DNA of 52,274 bases from Arthrobacter nitrophenolicus (GCF_000332815.1 NZ_AOFD01000029.1:1-52274); one strand, 5' to 3'; numbered from the stretch's first letter, positions 17,177-28,408 are shown. Made by a program: numbers and translations. The notes: generated by a model from the sequence alone, not told the origin.

Positions 17177-18670
17177 TTAGGGGACGCTGTTGTCGATGGT
17201 GAACTGCTCAACACCACAAGCAGACGTTGCCGGGTCGTTGAAGGCATCGCCGCTGTAGCTGGATGCCCAGCGCCAGGTTCCCTCTGCGGTGGCATGGAAC
17301 GTGGTGTTCGTGGTGGCTGCGGTCCCGTTGGAGACATTGACCGTTTGCGTGTACGCCGGGGTACCCGCGCAGGTCGCATCACTCGGGGAGTAGAGGTTGA
17401 ACGTTACGGTTCCCGTTGGTGTGCCGATTCCTCCGGATAGTGTCAGGTTGTCGTTCGGGATCAAGTCTTGGGCGGTGGTGATGGATGGCTGGCCTTTGGT
17501 GAACTTATTGGTGTAGGTGCAAGTGACGTTCTGGCCAGGGCCGAGCACGATCGATACCTGCTGTCCTGTGATAGTCACGCCGGTGGCCGTGCTGCAAACT
17601 AGGGACACAAAGCTCCACGGTGCAGTCTGGGCACCCTCCGTGACGGAGTACGTTCCTGCAGCAAGTCCGTTGTAAGCCTGGGAGCCACCGTTGACCAAGG
17701 AGAAGCTGGCAGGCGTCAGGTTGGTCGTTGTGTAGTCGAAGGACTTCGTTCCGGGCACGGGCTCGTCTTGAGTCACCTTATTGATGGTGATGCTTCCGCA
17801 GTTGCTGATGTTGACCGGAACTGGCGCAATGAAGTCCTTCAGCTCCGCGGGGAACGACGAGGAGGACCGGCTCTTAACAAATGCGCTGCCGAATGCCTCA
17901 CATTCGCCTTCCTCGAACACGCCGGCGTCGGTCAGGTTGATGGCGGCTTCACCAAACAAGCCGATGCCGAGAGTACCGCCCGCGATTGGTTCAGTGACTG
18001 AGACTGTGTTTACGGCAGCTTCAGCAACTGGAGGTACGCCGGCCGGTGGGTTTGTCAGGTTTTTGTTTTCGCCCCAACAAGGCAGAGTATTGGCGGCAAA
18101 GCAGTCGTCCGCAGAATCGCCGTTACCCGCCGTGAGCCAGGTATTGAGTCCAATCGTCGGTGTGCCGCTGCCAGCGAAATCATAGGTGACCAATAGATCG
18201 CCCGCGGTACGGTTGAGGTCTACGTCTCCCGTGGACGCCGAAGTAAAGCCCGCTGTGGGATTCTTGCTGATCTCGAAGTCCAGGTTGGCGTTGCCGATGT
18301 TGACCAGTCGCTCCCAAGCCAGGTAGAGGAAGATATCCCCGTTCGCTGCTTGCTCAGACGCCTCGTAGAAGCGGGTGAGGTCGTTCTTGTTCGGAGGAAT
18401 GGAACCGGTGACTACCGTAGTGGCTGGATCATCCTCTTTGGTGCCCTGGCCGAACGAATTATCAGTCCGCCCGGGGTCCCGGTCTACACCTGTGCTGCGG
18501 CCGGGTACGTTGGCCCAGTCAATATTCCCTGCGGTATTTACAACAAGGTTTCCGTCATTGCCTTCGAAGGTGCTGTCCGGAAGCACAGCCTGTGCCCCGG
18601 TCATTCCAGCAAGGACAAACCCTAGACAGGCGAGTCCAGCGCCCCAGCGGGCGCGCGTGATGTTTTTCAT
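17177..18670 (-). CDS. Secreted surface-type protein with prealbumin-like and Ig-like regions
   Basis: The 497-residue protein has a clear signal peptide (positively charged MKNITRARW, hydrophobic core, likely cleavage after TGAQA at residue 28). Residues 30-270 form an Asn/Gly/Thr-rich domain I do not recognise by name. Residues 280-390 look like a prealbumin/SpaA-type beta domain (TINKVTQDEPVPGTKSF, YNGLAAGTYSVTEGA, VTCTYTNK). Residues 395-497 resemble a bacterial Ig-like repeat. No LPXTG signal or C-terminal membrane anchor is present, so it is either released or truncated. Base composition is clearly more AT-rich than the neighbouring genes, which suggests acquisition. Confidence 0.75.
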   Translation of the reverse strand: MKNITRARWGAGLACLGFVLAGMTGAQAVLPDSTFEGNDGNLVVNTAGNIDWANVPGRSTGVDRDPGRTDNSFGQGTKEDDPATTVVTGSIPPNKNDLTRFYEASEQAANGDIFLYLAWERLVNIGNANLDFEISKNPTAGFTSASTGDVDLNRTAGDLLVTYDFAGSGTPTIGLNTWLTAGNGDSADDCFAANTLPCWGENKNLTNPPAGVPPVAEAAVNTVSVTEPIAGGTLGIGLFGEAAINLTDAGVFEEGECEAFGSAFVKSRSSSSFPAELKDFIAPVPVNISNCGSITINKVTQDEPVPGTKSFDYTTTNLTPASFSLVNGGSQAYNGLAAGTYSVTEGAQTAPWSFVSLVCSTATGVTITGQQVSIVLGPGQNVTCTYTNKFTKGQPSITTAQDLIPNDNLTLSGGIGTPTGTVTFNLYSPSDATCAGTPAYTQTVNVSNGTAATTNTTFHATAEGTWRWASSYSGDAFNDPATSACGVEQFTIDNSVP

Positions 18671-19129
18671 GGGTGACGCTCACTATCTAAGTGGCCGATG
18701 AAAACCAGGCGTGACCCGGTGGTCCGCCCGTTGATCCCCCAGCAACTCTCCCCAATATTGGATCGGCCGTCGCCCCTGGAAGGGGTGACGGCCGGACTAC
18801 TCCGGTCGTCGCTTCTTCGCGGCGGATCGAAGTCGGCTGGGCAGCACGGAGCCAGCCGTCATTGCTGGAGGTGCGCCGTGGATAAAGCTGGGCAGTGCGT
18901 GCATGAGTGCAACGTTCTGTGAGGCGGACCAGGCAGCGGAAGCCAAGCCCTGGTCCTGATCTGAGCTCAGGACCTGTTACCGATATGTAACCCAGCGCTT
19001 TGAGTGTACGCCCGGGACCATACCGTGACAACGACGTCCCGCTGGAAATGTGGGTCACCGCAGAAGGATGTTTTGGGACACCTAAATACTGGGTTCACTT
19101 CGACTGATGCCCACCATGGTCACCGGTAG
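18671..19129. other. 459-bp gene-free region upstream of the secreted-protein gene
   Basis: No reading frame here looks coding. The only clear structure is an inverted repeat, GTTACCGATATGTAAC (18976-18991), with 5-bp arms, plus a G/C hairpin around 18771-18795. It probably holds the promoter and long leader of the secreted-protein gene, or debris from an insertion event. Confidence 0.5.
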
Positions 19130-20776
19130 CTAGCCCGGCTGGCCGACGTCCTTGGCATCCATGATCCGGTACGCGTAGCCCTGTTCTGCCAGGAACCGCT
19201 GGCGCTTCGCTGCAAAATCCTGGTCCAGGGTGTCCCGCGCCACCAGCGAATAGAAGCGTGCTGCCCGGCCGTCCTTCTTCGGCCGCAGCAGCCTTCCCAG
19301 CCGCTGTGCCTCCTCCTGCCGGGACCCGAAGGAGCCGGACACCTGGATGGCCACGGAGGCCTCGGGCAGGTCGATGGAGAAGTTGGCGACCTTGGACACC
19401 ACCAGCGTCTGGATGTCGCCGGCGCGGAATTCGTCAAAAAGCCGCTGGCGTACCTTCACGGAGGTGTCGCCCTTGATGACGGGAGCCCCCAGGCGCCCGC
19501 CGAGGTCATCCAGCTGGTCGATGTACTGCCCGATCACGAGCAGTTGCTCCCCGGCATGTCTGGCCACGAGTTCCTCCACCACCTGGGTCTTGGATTCGGA
19601 GGTGGAGCACAGCCGGTACTTGTCGGCGTCGTCGGCCATGGCGTAGGCCACCCGCTCATCCTTGGACAGGTCCACGCGGACCTCCACGCAGTCCGCGGGG
19701 GCGATGTACCCCTGGGACTCAATGTCCTTCCACGGGGCGTCGTAGCGCTTGGGCCCGATCAGGCTGAACACCTCGCCTTCCCGGCCGTCCTCCCGGACCA
19801 GCGTGGCGGTCAGCCCAAGGCGGCGCCTTGCCTGCAGGTCGGCCGTCATCCGGAAGATCGGGGCCGGCAGCAGGTGCACCTCGTCGTAGATGATCAGGCC
19901 CCAGTCGTGGCCGTCCACCAGTTCCAGGTGCGGATACAGGCCGCCCCGCCGGGTGGTGAGGACCTGGTAGGTGGCGATGGTGACCGGCCGGACTTCCTTG
20001 ACCGCACCGGAGTACTCGCCGATCTCGTCGGCGGTCAGGGATGTGCGCTTCAGCAGCTCGTCCTTCCACTGCCGGGCGGCAACGGTGTTCGTCACCAGGA
20101 TCAGGGTGGTGGTGGAACCGGTGGCCATGGCTGCCGCCCCCACCAGGGTCTTGCCCGCACCGCAGGGCAGCACCACCACGCCGCTGCCGCCGGCCCAGAA
20201 GTTTTCGCTGGCCAGCCGCTGGTATGGCCGCAGCTGCCAGCCGTCCTCGTTCAGCGCGATCAGGTGCGGGGTCCCGTCCACATATCCCGCCAGGTCCTCC
20301 GCCGGCCAGCCGATCTTAAGCAGGAGCTGCTTCAGCTGCCCCCGCTGGGACGCGTGCACAACCACCGTTTCGCCGTCGATCCGGGGCCCCAGCAGGGGCT
20401 GGATTTTCTTTGCCCGGATCACTTCCTCGAGGACCGGGTAGTCGTCCGTCCGCATCACCAGGCCGTGCTGGGGATCCTTTTCCAGGCGGAGCCGGCCGTA
20501 CCGCGACATCGTCTCCTCGATATCGATCAGCAGCGAATGTGGCACGGGGAACCGGGAGTACTTCAGCAGCGTGTCCAGCACCTTCTCCGCGTCGAGTCCC
20601 GCGGCCCGGGCGTTCCACAGGCCCAGCGGCGTGAGCCGGTAGCTGTGCATGTGCTCGGGCGCCCGTTCCAGCTCTGCGAACGGGGCGATGGCATGCCGCG
20701 CCTCGGTGGCCAGCTCGTGGTCCACCTCAAGCAGGATGGTTTTGTCGCTTTGGACGATCAGGGGTCCGTCGTTCAC
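19130..20776 (-). CDS. DNA repair helicase, XPB/ERCC3-like
   Basis: XPB-type helicases are 3'-5' superfamily 2 ATPases that act in DNA repair; actinobacteria carry one beside a partner protein. The 548-residue product shows Walker A (LPCGAGKTLVGA), motif II as DEVH (IIYDEVHLL), motif III (GLTATLVRED) and motif VI (EAQRLGRLLRP). The N-terminal 190 residues resemble the XPB damage-recognition head. GTG at 20776 is chosen; it lies 13 bp after the upstream partner gene, behind GAAGGA. The longer frame to 20872 overlaps that gene and is not needed. The pair matches the arrangement of Rv0861c/Rv0862c in mycobacteria as I recall it. Confidence 0.92.
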   Translation of the reverse strand: MNDGPLIVQSDKTILLEVDHELATEARHAIAPFAELERAPEHMHSYRLTPLGLWNARAAGLDAEKVLDTLLKYSRFPVPHSLLIDIEETMSRYGRLRLEKDPQHGLVMRTDDYPVLEEVIRAKKIQPLLGPRIDGETVVVHASQRGQLKQLLLKIGWPAEDLAGYVDGTPHLIALNEDGWQLRPYQRLASENFWAGGSGVVVLPCGAGKTLVGAAAMATGSTTTLILVTNTVAARQWKDELLKRTSLTADEIGEYSGAVKEVRPVTIATYQVLTTRRGGLYPHLELVDGHDWGLIIYDEVHLLPAPIFRMTADLQARRRLGLTATLVREDGREGEVFSLIGPKRYDAPWKDIESQGYIAPADCVEVRVDLSKDERVAYAMADDADKYRLCSTSESKTQVVEELVARHAGEQLLVIGQYIDQLDDLGGRLGAPVIKGDTSVKVRQRLFDEFRAGDIQTLVVSKVANFSIDLPEASVAIQVSGSFGSRQEEAQRLGRLLRPKKDGRAARFYSLVARDTLDQDFAAKRQRFLAEQGYAYRIMDAKDVGQPG

Positions 20777-20789
20777 GCGGGGGAGTCCT

Positions 20790-23272
20790 TCACTGGCGCA
20801 GTTCCTCTGCGGCCTCAACATCGATGATCCGGTGGATGGACAGGACGCGCTCCGTCTCCTTTGCAGGGTCAAACACCCGGACGCGTCCGCCGCTTACGGA
20901 GAGGGGAACAACAACTTCAAGGTTGGCATTCCCCAGGCTGTCCACCACGTTCATGCTGATCCGCTGCTTCAGTCTGATGGCCCGCTGCAGTACCTCCAGC
21001 CCCAGCTGCGTGGCCGCTTCGCCGGCATGGTCACCGCCGGGCTGGCGTACGACGGCGGCGCCCGCCTGGCGCAGTACCGCCAGCTGGGCAGCCACGTCCT
21101 CGTCCGCCGGAGCCGAGCGGGGCGGCGTGTAGACGGGACGGAGGCTTTCCTGCGGAACGGGGTTCCGCCGGAGCCTGATGGCAGGGTCCTCAGTCCCTTC
21201 CACGGCAGGCGACAGTCCCAGGCTTCGCAGGACCTGGGCCGCCTGCCGCGGTGGTGCCGTGGAGATGAGGACCGTGGGCGCAATCCTGACCAGCCCCAGC
21301 CCGGCCGCCTTGGGCCCGGACAGGAGCTCGAGCAGGGCCGCCTCGTCCTCGCTCTGGATAAAGCTGGCCGCCTGCCCCACCCGCACGCGGCCGTGCCGGG
21401 AGGCGGTGTCCTCCACCAGATATTGCAGCGGCTGGGGCACCGCGGTGGCGGAGTGCTCCCGCAGGAACTCCAGCAGCCCCGGGGCGTCATAGCCGGAATC
21501 AAGCGCGCGGCGGACGGAGCTGTCCGTGAACCTGTAGATGGTGGCCGGCCCCTGGCCTTCGGCGTCGGCCATGACCAGGAGCTTTTCGGTCAGTTCAGGG
21601 GCAAGGTAGCCGGGAGCGACGGCCGTGAGGTCCGCCTGCAGGAGCACGTGGTTCAAGGCAGCAGGAAGGTGTTCACCCAGGATCGCCAGTGCCGCGTCCG
21701 GGCGGTCCTCCGCGAAGGCGCTGCCCAATTGCGTCAGCGCCCCGGACCCCACCAGCCCGAGCAGTTCGGCCTCCGCCAGAACCCCGCGGATCAGCGAACT
21801 GAACCGCCGCGCCATCCGGGGCTGGGCCCACTCAGCGCGCTGGAGGACGGCGGCGGCGTCCAGCACGGGAGCCGCGCCGTCCTGCGCCACGGCTTCAGTG
21901 GTGAGTTCGTGCAGGATCTCCAGGATGCGCTTGCGGATTACCGGGGCGTCGGGGCGCTGCGGCTCGGCGGACAGCGGCACAATGGTGCTGCCGGCAGCGG
22001 TGCGGTGTCCAGCGGGCAGTCCCTGCGCGCCGTTGACAGGCTGGCCCACCATGGAGGGGACCCTTTCGCTGGCCAGCCAGGCGTTCACCAGCCACAGCCA
22101 TTGTTCCTGCCGCGGCAAGCCAAGCCACTCGAGCTCCGGCGGCTGGACCCAGGACGACGAGTCCACGTCCAGCCGGATCAGGCCCGCCAGCCCGCACAGT
22201 TCCAGCAGCAGCCCAACCCGGGCCTGCTCAACACGGAGCAGCTCGGCAAGCCGGCGGGTTTCCCGGACCCCCACCCCGCCGCTGCGCAGCGTCACCAGGG
22301 GCTGCTCCCGTACTGCATGCAGGAGTTCACCCACCAGCCTCAGCGTCTCGGAGATGGCGCTCATCGCCGCGTTCCTCCGCAGCACGGCAGTGGTCCAGCC
22401 CAGTTCCGGGACAGGCGGTGAAAGGGCGAAGTCATCGATGATCACGCCACCACGCAGGGACAGTCCCACGCTGTGCGGCAGCTCCACGTGTGCCGCATCG
22501 AGCGGCACCAGCAGGCCGCGGGCCAGGAGCCAGTCAATCGGCCCGACGTCGGAGCCTTCCGTCGTGACGGACGCCTTGCGTTGCGCCTGGGGGACGGCAC
22601 CCATGGCCCAGTTCCGGAACCTGCCGAGCAACGCCGTCGTCCGTTCCGGCGCACCGGCGAGGATGCCTTTCAGCGCCTCGGGAGAGGACGTCCAGTGCTG
22701 CAGTGCGAGGGCTGCCTCCATGGGGGTGGTGGCGTCCTGGATGGCGGCGCCGCTGTGGTGCAGCTCGGAAACCAGTTGGACGGCGCGCTGGGCGAACGCC
22801 GGCTGGAGGCGCACCAGTTCCGTGTAGCTCCGGCCCAGGCCCGCCGGGTAAAGCCCCACAACGTCCTTGAGGCACCCGACCGGCAGGTAATAGTGCTGCC
22901 GCGAGGCGGAGGCGGGCGTCCCGTGCGGAGGTGCCGCCCGGTGCACCAGTGCCATTTCCTGCAGCCCGGCCAGGATCTGCTCGACGGTGGCCACGGTGCA
23001 CCCGAGATCATCTTGCGCAGCCCAGCGGCAGAAGCACTGTGCTCGGTATCCGTGTTGGTGCACAGGTGAAGGGTTTCCAGCACCTGCATCTGTGGCCGGT
23101 TGAGCCGTTCAAGGGCCCGCTGGACGCTGACCCGGGAACTTGCCCGGGCAGCGAGGGCGGAGAAATCGGGAACAGCGGGGGAGAGCAGGTCCGGCCGCGC
23201 GGCGAACAGCGCACGCAACGAGTCGTCGCTGCGTGACTCAAGATCCTTGCCGAGCGCGCGTATGAGGGACAT
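20790..23272 (-). pseudogene. XPB-partner protein with helicase XPB/Ssl2 N-terminal domain (frame broken by one missing base)
   Basis: This is an 827-residue protein once one base is restored at 23001-23003, where RKMISG must join CTVATVEQILAGL. It lies directly upstream of the XPB helicase gene and resembles the conserved actinobacterial partner with a Helicase_C_3-type domain in its second half (about LLQADLTAVAPGYLAPEL to LRSLGLSPAVEG). It has no Walker motifs, so it is probably a regulatory or DNA-binding partner. The start is ATG at 23272 (MSLIRALGKDLE) with a weak GGGA. The remaining 757 codons are open and coherent, so the break is most likely a sequencing deletion. Confidence 0.82.
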
Positions 23273-23283
23273 CAGTCCCAACG

Positions 23284-23517
23284 TTACCGCTGGTCCGGCT
23301 TTCCTGCCCGGCGCCGCCCGGCAACACTGTCGAGGACGAGGAAGAGCATGAGGAGGAACGCCACCGGCAGGCCGTACAGCGCCGCGTAGGTCACCCATGA
23401 CGGCGCCACCGAGCCGGCAAAAGCGAGGGCCATCACTGCTCCCACTGCCGCCAGGGAAAGCACTGCAATGACTGCGGCCGCGATCATGATGGGCCGCCGG
23501 TAGCGCGAGGGTGTCAT
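23284..23517 (-). CDS. Small two-helix membrane protein
   Basis: This is a 77-residue protein with two hydrophobic segments (about residues 10-32, IMIAAAVIAVLSLAAVGAVM, and 40-62, WVTYAALYGLPVAFLLML) and a basic C-terminus (RRRAGKPDQR). The Met at 23517 gives the most natural N-terminus (MTPSRYRRP), although no good ribosome site precedes it. It lies 11 bp upstream of the XPB-partner gene on the same strand. Similar small membrane proteins occur at this locus in relatives. Function unknown. Confidence 0.65.
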   Translation of the reverse strand: MTPSRYRRPIMIAAAVIAVLSLAAVGAVMALAFAGSVAPSWVTYAALYGLPVAFLLMLFLVLDSVAGRRRAGKPDQR

Positions 23518-23723
23518 GGACGTAACGCTACAGCGCCCCGGGCGCCCGGCGTGAACGCTGTTACCCGGCCCCTGTTGAAAGCGTGAATAGGGCACCGGGC
23601 AGGATAACCTTGAAGGATACAGACCAACACGGTTAGAGCGGCCATACCTTGAACCCGCACAACAATGCGGATGCGGTGGCGGCTGGCTGTGTCTCATGAC
23701 AGTAGAAGAAGAAGGTTGATTAC

Positions 23724-24107
23724 GTGCCTACCGGCAAGGTCAAGTGGTATGACAAGGACAAGGGCTTCGGGTTCCTCGCAGGCGAGGACGGCCAGGAGGT
23801 TTTCCTGCCCAAATCGTCGCTGCCTGAGGGCGTGACGGAGCTCAAGGCCGGCACCCGCGTGGAGTTCGGAGTGGCCGACGGCCGCAAGGGCGCCCAGGCC
23901 CTGGGCCTGCGGGTGCTGGACAAGACGCCGTCCATCGCCAAGGCCAAGCGGCCCTCCGCCCGGGACCTCGCGCCGCTGGTCCAGGACCTGGTGAGCGTGC
24001 TGGACAACCTGTCCGGCACGCTGTCCAAAGGAAAATACCCGGAAGGCAACAAGGGCAAGGCCATCGCGGCTGCCCTGCGTAAGGTTGCCGACGAGCTGGA
24101 CGTTTAG
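23724..24107 (+). CDS. Cold-shock-domain protein with C-terminal extension
   Basis: Residues 1-66 are a cold-shock domain (KVKWYDKDKGFGFLAG, with QEVFLP as the second RNA-binding motif). Residues 75-127 are an extension (RDLAPLVQDLVSVLDNLSGTLSKG through AIAAALRKVADELDV) that looks helical. This is the longer CspB-like form found in actinobacteria next to DUF3027 and serC, not a general cold-shock protein of about 67 residues. The GTG start has GAAGAAGAAGG at 23705-23715. It lies 6 bp upstream of the DUF3027 gene, so the two form an operon. Confidence 0.9.
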   Translation: MPTGKVKWYDKDKGFGFLAGEDGQEVFLPKSSLPEGVTELKAGTRVEFGVADGRKGAQALGLRVLDKTPSIAKAKRPSARDLAPLVQDLVSVLDNLSGTLSKGKYPEGNKGKAIAAALRKVADELDV

Positions 24108-24113
24108 CAGCCG

Positions 24114-24722
24114 ATGAGTCCGGAAGCTGAACAGCCGCAGACGCAGGTGCAGGACACTGCAGGCGCCGCGACCGCTCCTGCCGCGGGAACAGCCCCGGCG
24201 GTGGCCAGGAACGCGCCCAAGCGCCGGGCCGGCGTGCCAGTATGGCGGACCGGCAAGCCGGACGCCTTCCTCGCCGGTGCCGTGGAGACGGCCCGCACCG
24301 CGCTGGAAGGCATCACCGCCGCCGCGGACATCGGACGGCACCTCGCAGCCAAGAGCGAAGGCGACCGCCTGGTCACGCACCTGTTCGAGTCCAAGCTGGC
24401 GGGCTACGTGGGCTGGCAGTGGTACGCGGTGGTGACGCGCAACTCCCGTTCCAAGGTGGTCACCGTCAGCGAGCTGGGCCTGCTGCCGTCCGAGGACTCG
24501 ATCCTCGCTCCGGAGTGGGTGCCGTGGGCTGAGCGTGTCCGGCCGGAGGACGAGCAGCAGCAGGAGCCGGAAGCCACCGAAGCTGACAGCGAACCGGCGT
24601 CCGGCGCAGCGGTTGCGGAACCTGACGCTGATGCCGGGTTCACCGGATCCGACGCCTCCGATGCCGATTACACGGATGAACCTGCCCCGCAGCCTTCGGC
24701 GAACGACGCCGGCAGGGAGTAA
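24114..24722 (+). CDS. DUF3027 domain-containing protein
   Basis: This is a 202-residue protein of unknown function, conserved in actinobacteria beside serC. The family core, about residues 38-145, includes FLAGAVETARTALEGI, HLFESKLAGYVGWQWYAVV and VVTVSELGLLPSEDSILAP. A disordered Glu/Asp/Ala-rich tail follows. The gene is 6 bp behind the cold-shock gene and the two are surely co-transcribed. The conserved neighbourhood hints at RNA metabolism, which is inference. Confidence 0.88.
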   Translation: MSPEAEQPQTQVQDTAGAATAPAAGTAPAVARNAPKRRAGVPVWRTGKPDAFLAGAVETARTALEGITAAADIGRHLAAKSEGDRLVTHLFESKLAGYVGWQWYAVVTRNSRSKVVTVSELGLLPSEDSILAPEWVPWAERVRPEDEQQQEPEATEADSEPASGAAVAEPDADAGFTGSDASDADYTDEPAPQPSANDAGRE

Positions 24723-24752
24723 CTGCTGGACGTCCCCTTGACGGGAAACACA

Positions 24753-24789
24753 GACGGCGCCGTCCGGGCGAAACCCGGGCGGCGCCGTC
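24753..24789. terminator. Hairpin terminator between convergent DUF3027 gene and serC
   Basis: GACGGCGCCGTCCGGG pairs with its complement across a CGAAA loop, giving a 16-bp stem with one T-G pair. It is followed by CTACTT. It probably ends both convergent transcripts, although the T tract is weak. Confidence 0.75.
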
Positions 24790-24804
24790 CTACTTAAGGA
24801 AAGG

Positions 24805-26991
<2,187 letters not shown>

Positions 26992-27018
26992 TGAACCGAG
27001 CGTTGATACAAAAGCGTT

Positions 27019-27252
27019 ACCTGATCCGGAGCCGAGCTCTGCCAGCGGATCGGGAGCACGAGTCAATAACTGGCAGAGGCGGGGGAACCACAAGCGGCAG
27101 CGGGGGACTGCCTTGGGGTGAAGTCCGTCAGCAGCAAGCCTCTTCCAGTGAAGGAATCCCTCAGCGGGATATCTCTGTGCCGAAGCTTGCTTACGGCGGA
27201 CCGGGTCTTTGAACTCTCTGACCCGAATCCGACAGCTAACTTCGCAGGCTTT
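27019..27252 (+). promoter_or_regulatory. c-di-AMP (ydaO-type) riboswitch 1
   Basis: The hallmark blocks of the ydaO class are all present: paired CTCTGCCAG (27037-27045) and CTGGCAGAG (27070-27078), then GGCGGGGGAACCA (27078-27090), CCTTGGGGTGAA (27111-27122), and the 3' block CCGAATCCGACAGCTAAC followed by TTCGCAGGC (27223-27249). It ends about 20 nt before the TTG of the M23 gene. This class senses cyclic di-AMP and commonly controls cell-wall hydrolases in actinobacteria. Confidence 0.95.
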
Positions 27253-27269
27253 CCAGAGAGGAATCCTTC

Positions 27270-28097
27270 TTGTCCATGCAGACCTCCAGGGGGCGCCGCC
27301 GCGCGGCAGGCCCCGCTTCGGCGCCGCGTGTCGTCGAAGTCATCCACACGGAGCGCCCCCGCGATCTCCACCGTGATGCGCGCCGCCGTCGGGGTCCGTT
27401 CCGGCAGATCACCGAGTTTGCCTCGGCGAGCGGTATTGGCCAGAAGGCCGGCGTGGCCCTGGCTGCCACCGGCCTGGTGCTCACCGTCACTGTCCCGGCC
27501 ACCAGCCCGGTCATGGCCACCGATGAGGCGGGCATAGCTCCAGTTGCAGCCTCGGCCGTCACCCCGCAGCCCGCGATTTCTGCCGAGGCCGGGGCCCAGA
27601 TCGACTTCAGCCGCTCGGCCGTCGTGACCCAGGCAGACCCGGACGGCAAGCTCAAGCAGCTCCTGAGCGCACAGTCCGCCGGCGCCGTTTCCCGGGCCGC
27701 TTCCGCAGGAAGCCTGGGCGCCCCGCTGGCGTCGATGAGCACAGCCTCCCCCTTCGGTTACCGCGTCAGCCCCATCACCGGCGGATCCGGCGACTTCCAC
27801 CGCGGTCAGGACTATGTTGCCCAGTGCGGCACCTCTGTCCTCGCGGCCGCCACCGGCACCGTAACGTTCGTCGGCTGGCACCAGTTCGGTGGCGGCAACC
27901 GTGTGGTGATCGACCACGGTAACGGCCTGGAGACCACTTACAACCACCTCTCGTCGTTCAATGTGTCCGAAGGCCAGACGGTCTCGCGCGGCGACGTTGT
28001 GGCACTGAGCGGCACCACCGGAGCCTCCACCGGCTGCCACCTGCACTTCGAAGTGCAGGTCAACGGCGAAGTCGTGGATCCGACAGGCTGGCTCTAG
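27270..28097 (+). CDS. M23 family peptidoglycan endopeptidase, secreted
   Basis: This is a 275-residue protein. A basic head and a hydrophobic segment near residues 55-83 (IGQKAGVALAATGLVLTVTV) form an unusually long signal region like that of its two neighbours. The C-terminal LytM/M23 metallopeptidase has all zinc-site elements: His177 and Asp181 in FHRGQDY, and HLHFEV with His257 and His259, plus the supporting His226. It cleaves peptidoglycan cross-links outside the cell. TTG 27270 has GAGAGGA upstream with 7-nt spacing. A c-di-AMP riboswitch lies in its leader, so high c-di-AMP should lower expression. Confidence 0.93.
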   Translation: MSMQTSRGRRRAAGPASAPRVVEVIHTERPRDLHRDARRRRGPFRQITEFASASGIGQKAGVALAATGLVLTVTVPATSPVMATDEAGIAPVAASAVTPQPAISAEAGAQIDFSRSAVVTQADPDGKLKQLLSAQSAGAVSRAASAGSLGAPLASMSTASPFGYRVSPITGGSGDFHRGQDYVAQCGTSVLAAATGTVTFVGWHQFGGGNRVVIDHGNGLETTYNHLSSFNVSEGQTVSRGDVVALSGTTGASTGCHLHFEVQVNGEVVDPTGWL

Positions 28098-28125
28098 TCA
28101 AATGATGGCTGACTCTCGAATTAGC

Positions 28126-28175
28126 GTGACCAGTCGTGACCTGAATGTGACATTCGCTCGAAACTCCTGTACCGT
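28126..28175 (+). promoter_or_regulatory. Triple GTGAC repeat and promoter for the NlpC/P60 mRNA
   Basis: GTGAC occurs on the same strand at 28126, 28136 and 28147, 10 and 11 bp apart, i.e. one per helix turn. The last copy overlaps TGACAT (28148-28153), a candidate -35, with TACCGT 16 nt later (28170-28175). The arrangement mirrors that upstream of the M23 gene. Confidence 0.6.
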
Positions 28176-28182
28176 CTAACTC

Positions 28183-28207
28183 GCGTCAACTTTTCCGAAG
28201 TTGACGC
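28183..28207 (+). repeat. Perfect 10-bp inverted repeat at the predicted 5' end of the NlpC/P60 mRNA
   Basis: GCGTCAACTT and AAGTTGACGC flank a 5-nt TTCCG loop. It starts about 7 nt after the -10 hexamer, so it would be the first thing transcribed: a 5'-end stabilising hairpin or an operator. Confidence 0.75.
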
Positions 28208-28391
28208 TCTTGTGCGGATTGCCTAACTCTGCCACCGCTCAAGGTCCGTTCGCATTTCATCGTCTGGCAGGGGCGGGGGAACCAATTTTGGCCTTCTTCA
28301 CGGAAGGCCTTGGGGTTAAGTCGCAAAGCTTCCTTGAAGCGGCGCGGCCGGGTGACTCCCATCCGAATCCGACAGCTCACCTCGCAGGCAT
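28208..28391 (+). promoter_or_regulatory. c-di-AMP (ydaO-type) riboswitch 2
   Basis: The same conserved blocks as riboswitch 1 are present: CTCTGCCA (28227-28234) with TGGCAG (28265-28270), GGGCGGGGGAACCA (28270-28283), CCTTGGGGTTAA (28308-28319) and CCGAATCCGACAGCTCAC then CTCGCAGGC (28363-28389). The internal hairpin GGCCTTC...GAAGGCC (28290-28308) differs from copy 1, so it is an old duplicate or independent copy and not a recent tandem repeat. Confidence 0.95.
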
Positions 28392-28408
28392 TGGGAGAGG
28401 CTACCTTC

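Noticed and set aside
18671..19129. c-di-GMP riboswitch or insertion-sequence remnant in the gene-free leader
   Set aside because: A CACGCA block and a GTGTCCCAAAACATCC stretch caught my eye, but the remaining conserved parts of a GEMM riboswitch are missing and no transposase fragment or clear terminal repeats are visible.
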